64,000 nt of DNA from an uncultured Bacteroides sp. (lineage in GTDB: Bacteria > Bacteroidota > Bacteroidia > Bacteroidales > Bacteroidaceae): NCBI GenBank assembly GCA_902492205.1, contig CABUKU010000001.1:248001-312000 (forward strand), in the 5' to 3' direction. Below the pieces are notes generated by a model. That model was given only the letters and a program-made list of their open reading frames with translations. It was not told the origin of the DNA and did not search any database. The position numbers were made by a program, and so were the translations under genes. Below, in pieces: positions 63,344-64,000 of this stretch. Numbering within the stretch: the first letter of the stretch is position 1; every line of letters starts with the position of its first letter.

Positions 63344-64000
63344 ATGAAGATAACAATGAAAAATAGAATCCATATATCGATGGCTGCGGTAGCGACAGCA
63401 CTGCTCCTCTTTAGCGCATGTGAGGGAGATCGTGATCCTGTTGTGGATCTTCCAAGCTCAACTGGCGTTGAGATTTCTAATTACGATAACATAAATGTAG
63501 GTTTCGTTCTATATAACAGTACATATACTATTCCGGTAAAGGGATGTTCGGTTATTGGAATTCCTGCAGGTGAATATTCTATGTTTGCAACTACTACTCA
63601 TAACGGTGTGGATATTGCAAATGATGGGACTATGTCAATGAAGTCTGAGAAAAAAGAAATTATATTATCAACTGGAACAGAGACTTGGAATGTTGTTCCA
63701 ACTCCTTCTGCATTCTCTATGGTTACTGTAGATAGCAAAGTGAATGTTGCAGAAGGTGCAACAGTTTCCGTGCAGGTTCCTGATATGAAAGCAATGACTC
63801 GTACTCTATCTCTTACTTTCAAGGTAGATGGTATTGACAAGGATAAAGTGGACAAATGCGAGATTTACTTGAGTGGAGTACTTCGTAAACAAAATTATCC
63901 CGGAACATTCTTGGATCAGAGCTTATCGACTAATGGTGATGGTACCACTTATTCTATGACAGGTTCTAAATCGCTTGGTGAAAATGATACTGAATTTAAA
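63344..64000 (+). CDS. Surface lipoprotein, 3' end cut by window (FimB/DUF5119-like)
   Basis: At least 219 residues, open to the window end. A lipoprotein signal precedes Cys near residue 23 (ALLLFSAC). An in-frame ATG at 63356 is an alternative start. Beta-rich text (VGFVLYNSTYTIPVKGCSVIGI; MTRTLSLTFKVDGIDKDKVDK followed by a short LSGV-like motif) resembles fimbrial-anchor or DUF5119 lipoproteins, but the match is loose. It follows SusD by 11 bases and may belong to the same surface nutrient system. Confidence 0.6.
   Translation, partial: MKITMKNRIHISMAAVATALLLFSACEGDRDPVVDLPSSTGVEISNYDNINVGFVLYNSTYTIPVKGCSVIGIPAGEYSMFATTTHNGVDIANDGTMSMKSEKKEIILSTGTETWNVVPTPSAFSMVTVDSKVNVAEGATVSVQVPDMKAMTRTLSLTFKVDGIDKDKVDKCEIYLSGVLRKQNYPGTFLDQSLSTNGDGTTYSMTGSKSLGENDTEFK

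Overview
The window looks like a chromosomal segment of a Bacteroidales bacterium, most likely a Bacteroides or close relative. The evidence is two SusC/SusD pairs, an ECF sigma/FecR pair, a fused SecDF, a DUF2723 protein, and repeated promoter -7 elements of the Bacteroidetes type TAnnTTTG. Few genes have a Shine-Dalgarno sequence. The species cannot be named from the sequence.

Region 1 (1-11450, + strand) is the distal end of a tail module from a prophage or phage-derived element. It holds the C-terminal part of a tape-measure protein, a small distal-tail-like protein, a large tail hub/spike protein, three small unknown proteins and a 1770-residue receptor-binding fibre. The fibre carries Ig-like/beta, LamG-like, CotH-kinase-like and BspA-type leucine-rich regions. 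A perfect 13-bp hairpin at 11513-11544 separates this module from the host gene secDF. No integrase, lysis gene or attachment site is visible.

Region 2 (11560-25280) is housekeeping: secDF; a minus-strand cluster of two overlapping rhomboid proteases, an endonuclease/exonuclease/phosphatase-fold membrane protein and an M3 dipeptidyl peptidase; then HU, argS and topA. The convergent argS/topA gap holds a 565-bp inverted-repeat-bounded module and a separate 74-bp palindrome.

Region 3 (25230-41720, - strand) holds a TPR protein and a beta-barrel protein whose stop codon overlaps the start of an ECF sigma factor. FecR, SusC (with STN domain) and SusD follow. Upstream lie a DUF2723 membrane protein and a TPR/transmembrane/HTH regulator. 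No glycan-degrading enzyme is present, so the substrate of this SusCD system is unknown.

Region 4 (41720-53600) contains a NUDIX hydrolase, a DMT-family transporter, two identical tRNA-Asn genes, a PfkB-family kinase and an S41 protease. A second inverted-repeat module (46173-46706) follows, again in a convergent gap, and then an LRR lipoprotein. Next is a cell-wall cluster: an alpha/beta hydrolase, a membrane-anchored MurF-like ligase and a D-Ala-D-Ala-type ligase, with a VanX-like D,D-dipeptidase divergent from them and an unknown membrane protein after it. This arrangement recalls the logic of D-Ala-D-X (vancomycin-type) loci, though no resistance role is shown.

Region 5 (53579-64000) holds sufE, a glutaminyl-cyclase-like M28 enzyme and an LD-carboxypeptidase on the minus strand. 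On the plus strand are ptb-buk (phosphotransbutyrylase/butyrate kinase) and a second SusC/SusD pair, followed by a lipoprotein gene cut by the window end.
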